Shown in pieces: positions 8,011 through 14,632 of a stretch of 28,511 nucleotides of DNA. The DNA is from JAEUNJ01 sp052035955 (GTDB lineage: Bacteria; Pseudomonadota; Gammaproteobacteria; Burkholderiales; Rhodocyclaceae): contig JBPOHD010000060.1 of assembly GCA_052035955.1 (NCBI GenBank), forward strand, positions 1 through 28,511. The letters are read 5' to 3'. The stretch's first letter is position 1. Each line of letters begins with the position of its first letter. A program made the translations under genes and the position numbers. The notes beneath the pieces are model-generated. The model had not been told where the DNA came from. It searched no databases and was given only the letters and a program-made list of their open reading frames with translations.

Positions 8011-8808
8011 ATGCACAACCATGTCCTGCCCCCCCGGTTGCACCCGGCCGTCCTGGCCGCCGCCCTTTCCGTCACCGCCTTCTCCGTCGTCGGCATCGGC
8101 GTGCTGACCGGCGTCCTGCATGCCCCTGCCAGGAACGAACCGACCGCGGCCGCCGCCACGACGTCCCCCGCCCCCACCCCCGTCGCGGCGGTGCCGGTGC
8201 AGGCCGTGCCGGTGGTCATCAAGCCCGTTGTCGCCGCGCCCGCCACCCACTCGGCGACGCCCCGTACGACCATGTCGCGGCGCGAAACCCGCGATCCGGA
8301 CCTGCGCCGGGTGGCCGACTCGGAAGGCCCGGCCGACAACGACCCGCCCATCGAGATCATCCGCCGCGCTCCGTCCGACGGGCGTGCCCCGGCGAACGGC
8401 TACGGCACCATGCCGCCGGCCACGCTGCCGACGGCAGCCCCCCTGCCGCCGGGCGGCACCCCACCCGCCGTCTGCCGCGACTGCGGCATCGTCGAAAACC
8501 TTCGGGAAGTGAAGAGCGCCGGCGAGGGCTCCGGCGTCGGGGCCGTGGCCGGTGGCGTCGTGGGCGCCGTCCTGGGCAACCAGGTCGGCAACGGCCGCGG
8601 CCGCAGCCTCGCCACCCTGGCCGGCATCGTGGGCGGCGCCTTCGCCGGCAACCAGATCGAGAAGAGCCAGAAGGCAACGGTGCGCTACGAGGCCACCGTC
8701 CGCTTCGACGACGGCAGCACGCGCACCTTCAGCCAGGACATGCCCTGGTCCTGGCGCCCCGGCGACCGGGTCCGCCTGTCCAACGGCACCCTCGCAGCAG
8801 GGGCCTGA
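8011..8808 (+). CDS. glycine-zipper 2TM envelope protein with proline-rich linker
   Basis: This 265-aa protein has an N-terminal hydrophobic segment (about residues 14-34) that could be a signal anchor. A long Ala/Pro/Thr-rich linker follows (to about residue 150). The C-terminal part carries the glycine zipper AVAGGVVGAVLGNQVGNGRG and LAGIVGGAFAGNQIEK, typical of SlyB/17-kDa-antigen (Rick_17kDa_Anti, Glycine-zipper 2TM) proteins. A CRDC pair lies just before the zipper. The tail YEATVRFDDGSTRTFSQD resembles the C-terminus of that family. Such proteins sit in the envelope; there is no lipobox, so it probably spans the inner membrane and reaches into the periplasm. A GAGGAA ribosome site lies about 4 bases before ATG 8011. 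The exact role is unknown. Confidence 0.8.
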   Translation: MHNHVLPPRLHPAVLAAALSVTAFSVVGIGVLTGVLHAPARNEPTAAAATTSPAPTPVAAVPVQAVPVVIKPVVAAPATHSATPRTTMSRRETRDPDLRRVADSEGPADNDPPIEIIRRAPSDGRAPANGYGTMPPATLPTAAPLPPGGTPPAVCRDCGIVENLREVKSAGEGSGVGAVAGGVVGAVLGNQVGNGRGRSLATLAGIVGGAFAGNQIEKSQKATVRYEATVRFDDGSTRTFSQDMPWSWRPGDRVRLSNGTLAAGA

Positions 8809-8880
8809 CGGGCCTCCGACGGCGGGAGAAGTGGTCCGGGCGGGCCTGGCCAGCCGATTTTCCGGGCGGGTAGGCCGGGC

Positions 8881-9789
8881 CTACTCTCCGGGCGGCGTCA
8901 AGGCCACCGCCATGCGCAAACCGGCCTCCGACTCGGGTGGCGGTCCGGCGAGGATGGCGTCGAAACGACCGACGGCGGCGCGAAGGTCGGTCGCCCAGGC
9001 CTCGTCACCGAGTCTGGCCGCCAGGGCGCGGCCGCCCTCCGCCAGTTCTCCCGCGTTCCAACCGGCCTGGGCCAGGAGCCGGAACGCGATGGCATCCGCC
9101 TCCTTCAGCTGTTCCGGCCGGTAGGTGGCCAGCACGGCCTTGGTGCCGGCCAGGGAGGCGGCGGTCGTGGCGACGGCCGCCGTACCGCCCTGGATCGCCG
9201 CGGCGGTGCCCCGGACGAGGTTGGCCACCGGCAGCAGGAGCTGGACGAGGACCGAGATGACCAGGCCGGTCGCCGAGTTCTCCTCGTGGTGACGGCCGAT
9301 CACGTGTCCCATTTCCCGGGCGATGACGAGGGCGAGGGCGGCATCGTCCGCTTCCCTGACCCGCAGGCCGTCGAGAACCACCACCGTCCCCATGGCGCTC
9401 GAGAGGGAACCCGCCTCGTCCTTCATGACCACCCGGGCATGGAATTTCGGCAGCCCACCGGGCAGGTCCTTGTAAAGCGCAAGCGCCGACCTTTCCAGCC
9501 GCGCCGCGACCGCGGCGACCCGCCGGCGGAATGCGAAATGCCCCTCGCAGTCAGCGGCCTTGCAGGCCCGATCGTCGGAGAAAGCCAGGCGGGTGGCCAT
9601 CTCCATTTCCGAATAGGCCGCCGATACCGGCGCCAGTGACGTCGGCGCGAACTGGCTGCGCCCGGATTCCGGCGCGCTGGCGCAACCGGCCAGCACGATC
9701 AGCCCGCCGCCCAGGGCGACCATGCGCCAGGCAGTGCGCGTCGAACGGGGCGAAGGATGAGCTTGGAATCGATGGTCGGGACGGGCCAT
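8881..9789 (-). CDS. M48-family lipoprotein with degenerate zinc site (probable pseudoprotease)
   Basis: This 302-aa protein has a lipobox, LIVLAGC, with the lipid-attachment Cys at residue 36 after a long basic N-region. An M48 peptidase-like domain follows. The segment VVVLDGLRVREADDAALALV leads into residues 158-162, REMGH, then HVIGRHHEEN, where M48 enzymes have HExxH. Further on, PEQLKEADAIAFRLLAQAGW aligns with the usual ExxAD helix, but the Glu ligand position (228) is Leu. So two of three zinc ligands appear lost (H to R at 158, E to L at 228), while the fold landmarks and the catalytic Glu 159 remain. M48 lipoproteins such as LoiP/YcaL act in envelope quality control; this copy is more likely a binding or scaffold protein. 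The start could also be internal at M23. Confidence 0.75.
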   Translation of the reverse strand: MARPDHRFQAHPSPRSTRTAWRMVALGGGLIVLAGCASAPESGRSQFAPTSLAPVSAAYSEMEMATRLAFSDDRACKAADCEGHFAFRRRVAAVAARLERSALALYKDLPGGLPKFHARVVMKDEAGSLSSAMGTVVVLDGLRVREADDAALALVIAREMGHVIGRHHEENSATGLVISVLVQLLLPVANLVRGTAAAIQGGTAAVATTAASLAGTKAVLATYRPEQLKEADAIAFRLLAQAGWNAGELAEGGRALAARLGDEAWATDLRAAVGRFDAILAGPPPESEAGLRMAVALTPPGE

Positions 9790-9867
9790 GGCTGCGTCGC
9801 AGCATGCGCCGCCCCGATGGCGATGTCAAACCCGGAAAGGCCGTCCTTTCCGTAGCAAAACCCGGCT

Positions 9868-11259
9868 TCAGAGGAGGGCGTCGACCCTCGCCAGGACGGC
9901 CTCGCGGCCCAGCACTTCGAGGACGCCGTCGATGGACGGCGACTGGGGCTGCCCCAGCAGCGCCACGCGCAGCGGGATCGCCACCTGCGGCATCTTCAGG
10001 CCGCAGGCCGTCACCGTTGCCTTGATCGCCCGGTTGAGGGACTCCCGGCTCCATTCGGCGCCAGCCAGGCGACCCCGCAAGTCGCCGAGGGCGGCGAGCG
10101 CAGCGGCCGTCATGTGCTGCGCCTTCAGTTCCGGCGTCGCGTGGGGAACGACGTAGAAGGCATGGACCGCATCGGCCAGTTCGTTCAGGTTGCCGACCCG
10201 GTCCTTGTAGAGTGCCGCCAGCCGCTCCGGCGCCGGACCGCCGGCCATCGATACCCCCTGGGATCCAAGCCGCCGCGCGACCTCGCGGCCCAGCCTGGCA
10301 TCATCGGCGTGCTTCAGGTATTGGGCGTTGAGCCAATTGAGCTTTTCGGTATTGAACTGGGCGGCCGATGCCGTGATGTGGTCCAGGTCGAACCACTGGA
10401 CGAACTGCTCCCGGCTGAAGACCTCCTCGTCGCCGTGGGACCAGCCCAGGCGGGCCAGATAATTGATCACCGCCTCGGGCAGGTAGCCGTCTTCGTCGTA
10501 CTGCATCACCGACACGGCACCGTGCCGTTTGGAGAGCTTCGTGCCGTCGTCACCGAGGATCATCGACAGGTGCGCGTAAAGGGGCACCCGGGCGCCCAGG
10601 GCCTGAAGGATGTTGATCTGGCGCGGCGTGTTGTTCACGTGGTCGTCGCCGCGGATCACGTGCGTGATGCCCATGTCCCAGTCGTCCACCACGACGCAGA
10701 AGTTGTAGGTCGGCGTACCGTCCCCGCGGGCGATGACCAGATCGTCCAGTTCCGCGTTGGCGATGCTGATCCGTCCCTTCACCAGGTCGTCCCAGGCCAC
10801 CGCTCCTTCCGTCGGGTTGCGGAAGCGGATCGCCGCCTGGACCCCGGCCGGCGGCTCCGGCAGGGCCTTGCCGGACTCCGGACGCCAGCGGCCGTCATAG
10901 CGCGGCTTCTCGCCCCGGACCCGCTGGGCCTCCCGCATCTGGTCCAGTTCCTCCGGGGTCGCGTAGCAGCGGTAGGCGGTGCCCGCCGCCAGCATCTCCG
11001 CGATCACGGCCTTGTAGCGGTCCATGCGCTGCATCTGGTAGAAGGGGCCCTCGTCGTGTTCCAGGCCCAGCCATCGCATGCCGTCGAGGATGGCCTGCAC
11101 GGCCTCCGGCGTCGAGCGGGCCACGTCCGTGTCCTCGATGCGCAGGATGAAGCTGCCGCCATGGCGACGGGCATAGGCCCAGGCGAAGAGCGCCGTGCGG
11201 GCGCCGCCGATGTGGAGGTAGCCCGTCGGGCTGGGGGCGAAGCGGGTGCGGACGGTCAT
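9868..11259 (-). CDS. gltX: glutamyl-tRNA synthetase
   Basis: This 463-aa class I synthetase charges tRNA-Glu. The ATP-binding HIGH-type motif is RFAPSPTGYLHIGGARTALF (residues about 5-24), and the second signature is GDDGTKLSKRHGAVSVMQYD. The editing-free GluRS fold continues with an all-helical C-terminal anticodon-binding domain (from about residue 310). The start is ATG 11259, where MTVRTRFAPSPTG matches the standard N-terminus; the longer frame upstream is not GluRS-like and enters the tRNA promoter region. No good Shine-Dalgarno sequence precedes it. It is divergent from tRNA-Val. The single gltX in the window has no sign of a tRNA-Gln-specific duplication. Confidence 0.97.
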   Translation of the reverse strand: MTVRTRFAPSPTGYLHIGGARTALFAWAYARRHGGSFILRIEDTDVARSTPEAVQAILDGMRWLGLEHDEGPFYQMQRMDRYKAVIAEMLAAGTAYRCYATPEELDQMREAQRVRGEKPRYDGRWRPESGKALPEPPAGVQAAIRFRNPTEGAVAWDDLVKGRISIANAELDDLVIARGDGTPTYNFCVVVDDWDMGITHVIRGDDHVNNTPRQINILQALGARVPLYAHLSMILGDDGTKLSKRHGAVSVMQYDEDGYLPEAVINYLARLGWSHGDEEVFSREQFVQWFDLDHITASAAQFNTEKLNWLNAQYLKHADDARLGREVARRLGSQGVSMAGGPAPERLAALYKDRVGNLNELADAVHAFYVVPHATPELKAQHMTAAALAALGDLRGRLAGAEWSRESLNRAIKATVTACGLKMPQVAIPLRVALLGQPQSPSIDGVLEVLGREAVLARVDALL

Positions 11260-11287
11260 GGAAGGGGAGGCGGCGGGAAAGGGCGCG

Positions 11288-11293
11288 ATTTTA
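11288..11293 (-). promoter_or_regulatory. candidate -10 box of gltX
   Basis: On the minus strand this reads TAAAAT followed by CGCGCCC, 28 bp before the gltX start, and closely resembles the TATAATCGCGCCC upstream of prfC. A matching -35 hexamer is not clear. Confidence 0.4.
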
Positions 11294-11334
11294 CGGCAAG
11301 GAAGCCGCCGGATTGCCGCGCCTTCGCGGACGAA

Positions 11335-11363
11335 TTGACCGGCCCGGGCCCCTGTGGTTAAAT
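11335..11363 (+). promoter_or_regulatory. sigma-70 promoter of tRNA-Val
   Basis: TTGACC (11335-11340) and TTAAAT (11358-11363) are separated by 17 bp, an ideal housekeeping promoter. The -10 box ends 15 bp before the first base of the mature tRNA. In the integrated state it would also read through attL into the integrase gene. Confidence 0.8.
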
Positions 11364-11378
11364 GCGCGCCTCCCAAAC

Positions 11379-11453
11379 GGGTGGTTAGCTCAGCGGTAGA
11401 GCACTGCCTTCACACGGCAGGGGTCACTGGTTCGATCCCAGTACCACCCACCA
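11379..11453 (+). tRNA. tRNA-Val, anticodon CAC
   Basis: The 75-nt sequence folds into a full cloverleaf: acceptor GGGTGGT/ACCACCC, D arm GCTC-GAGC, anticodon stem CTGCC/GGCAG with loop TTCACAC (anticodon CAC, valine, codon GUG), and T arm ACTGG-TTCGATC-CCAGT. It ends with discriminator A and an encoded CCA. It is the integration target of the element to its right, and its last 47 bases are duplicated at 20355-20401. Confidence 0.98.
11407..11453 (+). repeat. attL: 47-bp direct repeat in the 3' end of tRNA-Val
   Basis: This copy spans from the anticodon stem to the encoded CCA of the intact tRNA gene. It is identical to 20355-20401; the match stops at G11454 versus A20402. Confidence 0.93.
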
Positions 11454-11521
11454 GGGCCCTGATTGGGAACGGGATTCATGCTTGGGGCAGGCGACTTTTG
11501 CACAGTGCACAAGGAGCCGAA

Positions 11522-12415
11522 ATGAAACCCGACGCCCGCATCAACCTGCGCACGGCAATGGCGCAGACCACGGAACACATTGCCTTGGAACTGACCCTGG
11601 CCGAGCTGGTCGGGGCCTATTGCGCCGTCGTCTTCGACGGCGCCGACCTGCGCCTGCGCAAGTGGGTCGATGCCTTCGGCCAGGATTCCGCCTGGTCCCT
11701 CACCACCCGCCAGATCGCCCTCGCCGCCGAGGCCATGCTCGAGCACGGCTATCGGGCCTCCACGGTCAATCGCGACACCTCCACCCTGGGCACGGTCTAC
11801 CGCTGGGCCATCCGGAAGCGCCTGGCGCCGGCCGGCTTCGTGTCGCCCACCCTGGGCCTGCTGCGCTACGAGGAGCCCATCCGCCGGGTGGAGATCAAGG
11901 ATCCGGAGATCGTGGCCATCCTCGAGGGCGCCAAGGCCTACAGCGACCGCCGCTTCGCCGTCTTCGTCCGCCTGCTGATCGAAACCGGCGGCCGGCGTGG
12001 CGAGATCCGGGAGCGCCGCTGGTCCGACGTGGACCTCGAGAAGCGGGAAATCGCCTGCGACCGCACGAAGACCGACCGGCCGCGCATCCTCTTCTTCTCC
12101 GAGGAGACGGCGCAGTTGATCCGCCGGGTCTGGCCCAAACGGGCCGACCATGAGCTCGTCTTCGCGAGCCCCCGGACGCCCGGCAAGCCGGTGGATTACC
12201 GGCGGCAATGGATGGAATTGACCGCCGCCATCGGCCGGCCCGACCTGCACCTGCACGACCTGCGCCACCATCGCGCCGCGGCGCTCCTGAAAGCCGGCAC
12301 CACGGTGGCCGTGGCGGCACAAGTCCTCGGCCACTCCTCCCTCATCCTGCAGCGGCGGTACGGGCACCTGGAAACCGCCACGCTGCGCGCCGCGACGGAG
12401 GCATCATGGCGCTGA
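11522..12415 (+). CDS. int: tyrosine-type site-specific integrase
   Basis: This 297-aa tyrosine recombinase would integrate and excise the element at tRNA-Val. The catalytic set is complete: R158 in ETGGRRGEIRERRW, K183 in DRTKTDRPR, H245 and R248 in HLHDLRHHRAAALL, H271 in QVLGHSS, and the nucleophile Y280 in LQRRYGHL. The N-terminal part (residues about 20-100) is a short core-binding domain; a long arm-binding domain is not evident, so the protein is smaller than lambda-type integrases. ATG 11522 is chosen because AAGGAG lies at 11511-11516, five bases upstream, and the frame before it runs through the tRNA. The 3' end overlaps the next gene by 10 bp. No separate excisionase gene was recognised. 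Confidence 0.92.
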   Translation: MKPDARINLRTAMAQTTEHIALELTLAELVGAYCAVVFDGADLRLRKWVDAFGQDSAWSLTTRQIALAAEAMLEHGYRASTVNRDTSTLGTVYRWAIRKRLAPAGFVSPTLGLLRYEEPIRRVEIKDPEIVAILEGAKAYSDRRFAVFVRLLIETGGRRGEIRERRWSDVDLEKREIACDRTKTDRPRILFFSEETAQLIRRVWPKRADHELVFASPRTPGKPVDYRRQWMELTAAIGRPDLHLHDLRHHRAAALLKAGTTVAVAAQVLGHSSLILQRRYGHLETATLRAATEASWR

Positions 12416-13230
12416 CCGGACGCAGTGAAACGACGCGGCGCGACGACGCCATCATCCGCCGCGCCCTGGCCATCCTCGAGGGCCGCCTGCGCGCCGGCGG
12501 GCCGCAACTCTCCAGCCCGCAGGCGACCGCCGATTACCTGCGCCTGCGCCTGGCCGAGGCCGAGCACGAGGTGTTCGCCGTCCTCTGGCTGGACGCGCAG
12601 AACGTGCTGATCGAGTACCAGGAACTGTTCCGGGGAACCGTGACGCAGACGGTCGTCTTCCCGCGCGAAGTGGCGAAGGAGGCCCTGCGCTGCAACGCGG
12701 CCGGCGCCATCATCGCCCACAACCACCCGTCCGGCACCGCGGAGCCCAGCCGCCCCGACCTGGCCCTGACCCGCGAGGTCATGCGAGTCCTGGCCCTGGT
12801 GGACGTCAGGGTTGTTGACCATGTCATCATCGGCGGAACCCGTGAGCCGTTTTCGTTCGAGGCCCACGGCATGATGGAGCAACTCCGCGCACCGGATGCC
12901 ACGGCGCCATACCCCGCCCCGAAGCGAAAGTCCGTGGAATTTGCCGCCGGGGTATGGAAGCACACGGACGGCGGCGACTACGAGGAATACGAGGGCGCAC
13001 CGGCGGCCCTGGTGGCGGCCGGCGTAGTCGCCCCTGGCCAGTTCCCGGGCCTCCCGGGCATGCCGAAAACCATCGTTGCCCTGAACGCCGCCGGTGTTCC
13101 CTGGCCAGGGAAACGAACGGGCCGAAAGACGGCAGAATACGAGGCCGAGGGCTCGCGCACGATCCGTCGGAAATCCGCCACCACCTTCGTGGTCCTGGTC
13201 CGGGTCGCAGCCGAGGCAACGCCATCATGA
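12406..13230 (+). CDS. RadC-like JAB-domain protein with extra C-terminal domain
   Basis: Residues 1-160 of this 274-aa protein form a RadC/JAB (MPN+) domain. E55 is in EHEVFAVLWLD, followed by QELFRGTVTQTVVFPREV, and the metal signature AHNHPSGTAEPSRPDL supplies H105, H107 and D118. RadC proteins are common in mobile elements; the fold is that of zinc peptidases, but their substrate is not established. Residues 161-274 are not part of RadC. This extension contains GVWKHTDGGDYEEYEGAP, then PGLPGMPKTIVALNAAG, and a basic C-terminal part, and I do not recognise it. The gene starts at ATG 12406 inside the 3' end of int, with GGAG five bases upstream, and its stop overlaps the next start (ATGA). 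Confidence 0.85.
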   Translation: MALTGRSETTRRDDAIIRRALAILEGRLRAGGPQLSSPQATADYLRLRLAEAEHEVFAVLWLDAQNVLIEYQELFRGTVTQTVVFPREVAKEALRCNAAGAIIAHNHPSGTAEPSRPDLALTREVMRVLALVDVRVVDHVIIGGTREPFSFEAHGMMEQLRAPDATAPYPAPKRKSVEFAAGVWKHTDGGDYEEYEGAPAALVAAGVVAPGQFPGLPGMPKTIVALNAAGVPWPGKRTGRKTAEYEAEGSRTIRRKSATTFVVLVRVAAEATPS

Positions 13231-13946
13231 CCGACAAGATCACTTTTCGCGCCGTCGAGCACGGTCGCCGCTTCGTGAAACGCGGCGGGTGGGGCATCGA
13301 TCACCCCGAAGACGCGGATCTTGACCACGATGAGGCCGGCTTCATCGGCATCTGGCGCGCCAGGTATCGGCGTTTCCTTGACCGGGCCCACAACCCACGG
13401 AACCGGGACATCAAGGCCACCCTCCAGGCCCTCGCTCGCGCGTCCGAGGGCGACCTTCCCGAGGCCGTCCGCTGCCTCGATCCGGCGACCGACGCCCATC
13501 TCAAGCGGGCCGCCCATCGGGAGTTCCGGCGCCTCCACCCCGCCGGGCCGATCCCGCCCGACGCGATCCGGATTCGTGCCCTGGGGGCGAACGGGAAGGT
13601 CCATCCGCATCCGCGGATACGGAAACTGGCCGCCCTGGCGCTTGCTGGTTTCCCGAAAGCGCGAGCCAATGAAAACAGCATTTCCGGATTGGACCGCCTG
13701 TTTGCCGTCGCCCTGGTGACCCGGTGGAACCTGGCGCACCCGGGGAGCCCCGCGCGGATCGCGGATCGCCATGCGAAGCGCGGCCCGGGGCTTCCCTCCG
13801 ACTTCGAGGTGGCGGCGTGGGACTGGTTCGCCCGGGTGGGGCGCCGCTCGAACCGGCGGGGCGCCCCTTGCCTCGACGAAGCATCGCTCGTCCGGGCGCT
13901 TTCGCGCGCCATCGCCGAGGTGAAGCGACGGGCCGTCGCCCGCTGA
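13227..13946 (+). CDS. uncharacterised 239-aa protein of the element
   Basis: The start ATG 13227 overlaps the stop of the radC-like gene (ATGA), so the two are probably translationally coupled. The protein is soluble and basic, with many Arg, His and Ala residues. It begins with the KITFRAVEHGRRFVKRGGWG segment and has a conserved-looking DFEVAAWDWFARVGRRSNRRG stretch near residue 195. No catalytic motif or membrane segment is evident. The high basic content and position between radC and the replication genes would suit a nucleic-acid-binding role, but this is only a guess. A hairpin follows directly after the stop. Confidence 0.75.
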   Translation: MTDKITFRAVEHGRRFVKRGGWGIDHPEDADLDHDEAGFIGIWRARYRRFLDRAHNPRNRDIKATLQALARASEGDLPEAVRCLDPATDAHLKRAAHREFRRLHPAGPIPPDAIRIRALGANGKVHPHPRIRKLAALALAGFPKARANENSISGLDRLFAVALVTRWNLAHPGSPARIADRHAKRGPGLPSDFEVAAWDWFARVGRRSNRRGAPCLDEASLVRALSRAIAEVKRRAVAR

Positions 13947-13951
13947 ACCTG

Positions 13952-13969
13952 CCCCCTCCGCCGAGGGGG
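13952..13969 (+). terminator. hairpin after the int-radC-unknown gene block
   Basis: CCCCCTC (13952-13958) pairs with GAGGGGG (13963-13969) over a 4-nt loop. TCGGTTTATGCTTTTG follows, with only short T runs. It may be a weak Rho-independent terminator that separates the integration genes from the replication genes. Confidence 0.5.
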
Positions 13970-14055
13970 TCGGTTTATGCTTTTGTCGCTCGCTTCACCC
14001 CTGATTAATCTCCGAACGCCTGTCCCGGCATGAATGCCCTTTTCGGAGAAGTCTC

Positions 14056-14331
14056 ATGCAGAAAACCCCCTCTTCCGGCTGGATTGCCGGAGCCGACGCC
14101 TGGCTTTCCTTTGCCCGCAAGCATCCGGAGTTGGGCATCAAGCCGACCAACCACTCCGCGGTCCACTTCTTTCGCACCCACGCTCCCAAGCTGATCGAAG
14201 CCGATGTCCTGCGCCAAACCGCCTTCAGGAACCGCCTGATTGCCGACGAGGCCCGCTTCGATGCCGCCGTCTTCAACCTGCTGACCACGGGCAAGGTCGA
14301 AGGCAGGGGGGCGGCGGGTGGCCATGATTGA
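14056..14331 (+). CDS. uncharacterised 91-aa protein of the element
   Basis: It starts at ATG 14056 with GGAGAAG about five bases upstream. The protein is mostly helical by composition, with AWLSFARKHPELGIKPTNHS in the first half and ADVLRQTAFRNRLIADEARF in the second. No known motif was recognised. Its place at the head of the replication block and its small size would fit a regulator or an accessory replication protein, without direct support. Its end overlaps the next gene by about 8 bp. Confidence 0.6.
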   Translation: MQKTPSSGWIAGADAWLSFARKHPELGIKPTNHSAVHFFRTHAPKLIEADVLRQTAFRNRLIADEARFDAAVFNLLTTGKVEGRGAAGGHD

Positions 14332-14632
14332 CCACAAGCCGCAGGATCCGCCCCCCGGCATCGTCGAAGCGATCGCCCACGCCGCCCACGGCTATGGCCA
14401 CTGCCTGGACTGCGCCATCTGCGGCCGGCCCTTCACCAGCGCGCGCCGCCCGAAGGCGGCCGGCATCCTCGGAGACCGGGACCGCTACCCCGGCGCCGCG
14501 GCGCGTTACCTCCTCTGCCGGCAGTGCGCCCGCCTGCCCCGCGAGGAGAAACGCCGCCGGCTGTTCGAGGCCGCAGAGGCCATCCTGCAGCACCAATACC
14601 TGGCGACCGCCACGCCCGAGGGGAACGCATGA
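14324..14632 (+). CDS. small zinc-ribbon protein upstream of the primase
   Basis: This protein of about 102 aa has two cysteine knuckles: C27, C30 and C33 in HCLDCAICGRPF, and C65 and C68 in LLCRQCARL. These should bind one zinc ion as a ribbon or treble-clef. The C-terminal part is a charged helix (REEKRRRLFEAAEAIL). The start is ATG 14324, or GTG 14318 two codons earlier; neither has a strong ribosome site, so coupling to the upstream gene is likely. Its stop overlaps the primase start (ATGA). Because it is coupled to a primase that lacks an obvious zinc-binding domain, it may act as its zinc-binding partner; this is inference. Confidence 0.7.
   Translation: MIDHKPQDPPPGIVEAIAHAAHGYGHCLDCAICGRPFTSARRPKAAGILGDRDRYPGAAARYLLCRQCARLPREEKRRRLFEAAEAILQHQYLATATPEGNA

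Noticed and set aside
4485..8250. Long minus-strand frames opposite lysS and mnmC
   Set aside because: Composition is typical of antisense shadows (Gly/Val/Asp-rich or Arg-rich) and both plus-strand genes are certain.
8870..8884. GTAGGCC-G-GGCCTAC palindrome between the convergent glycine-zipper and M48 genes
   Set aside because: It overlaps the M48 stop codon and lacks a T run on either strand, so a terminator call is not supported.
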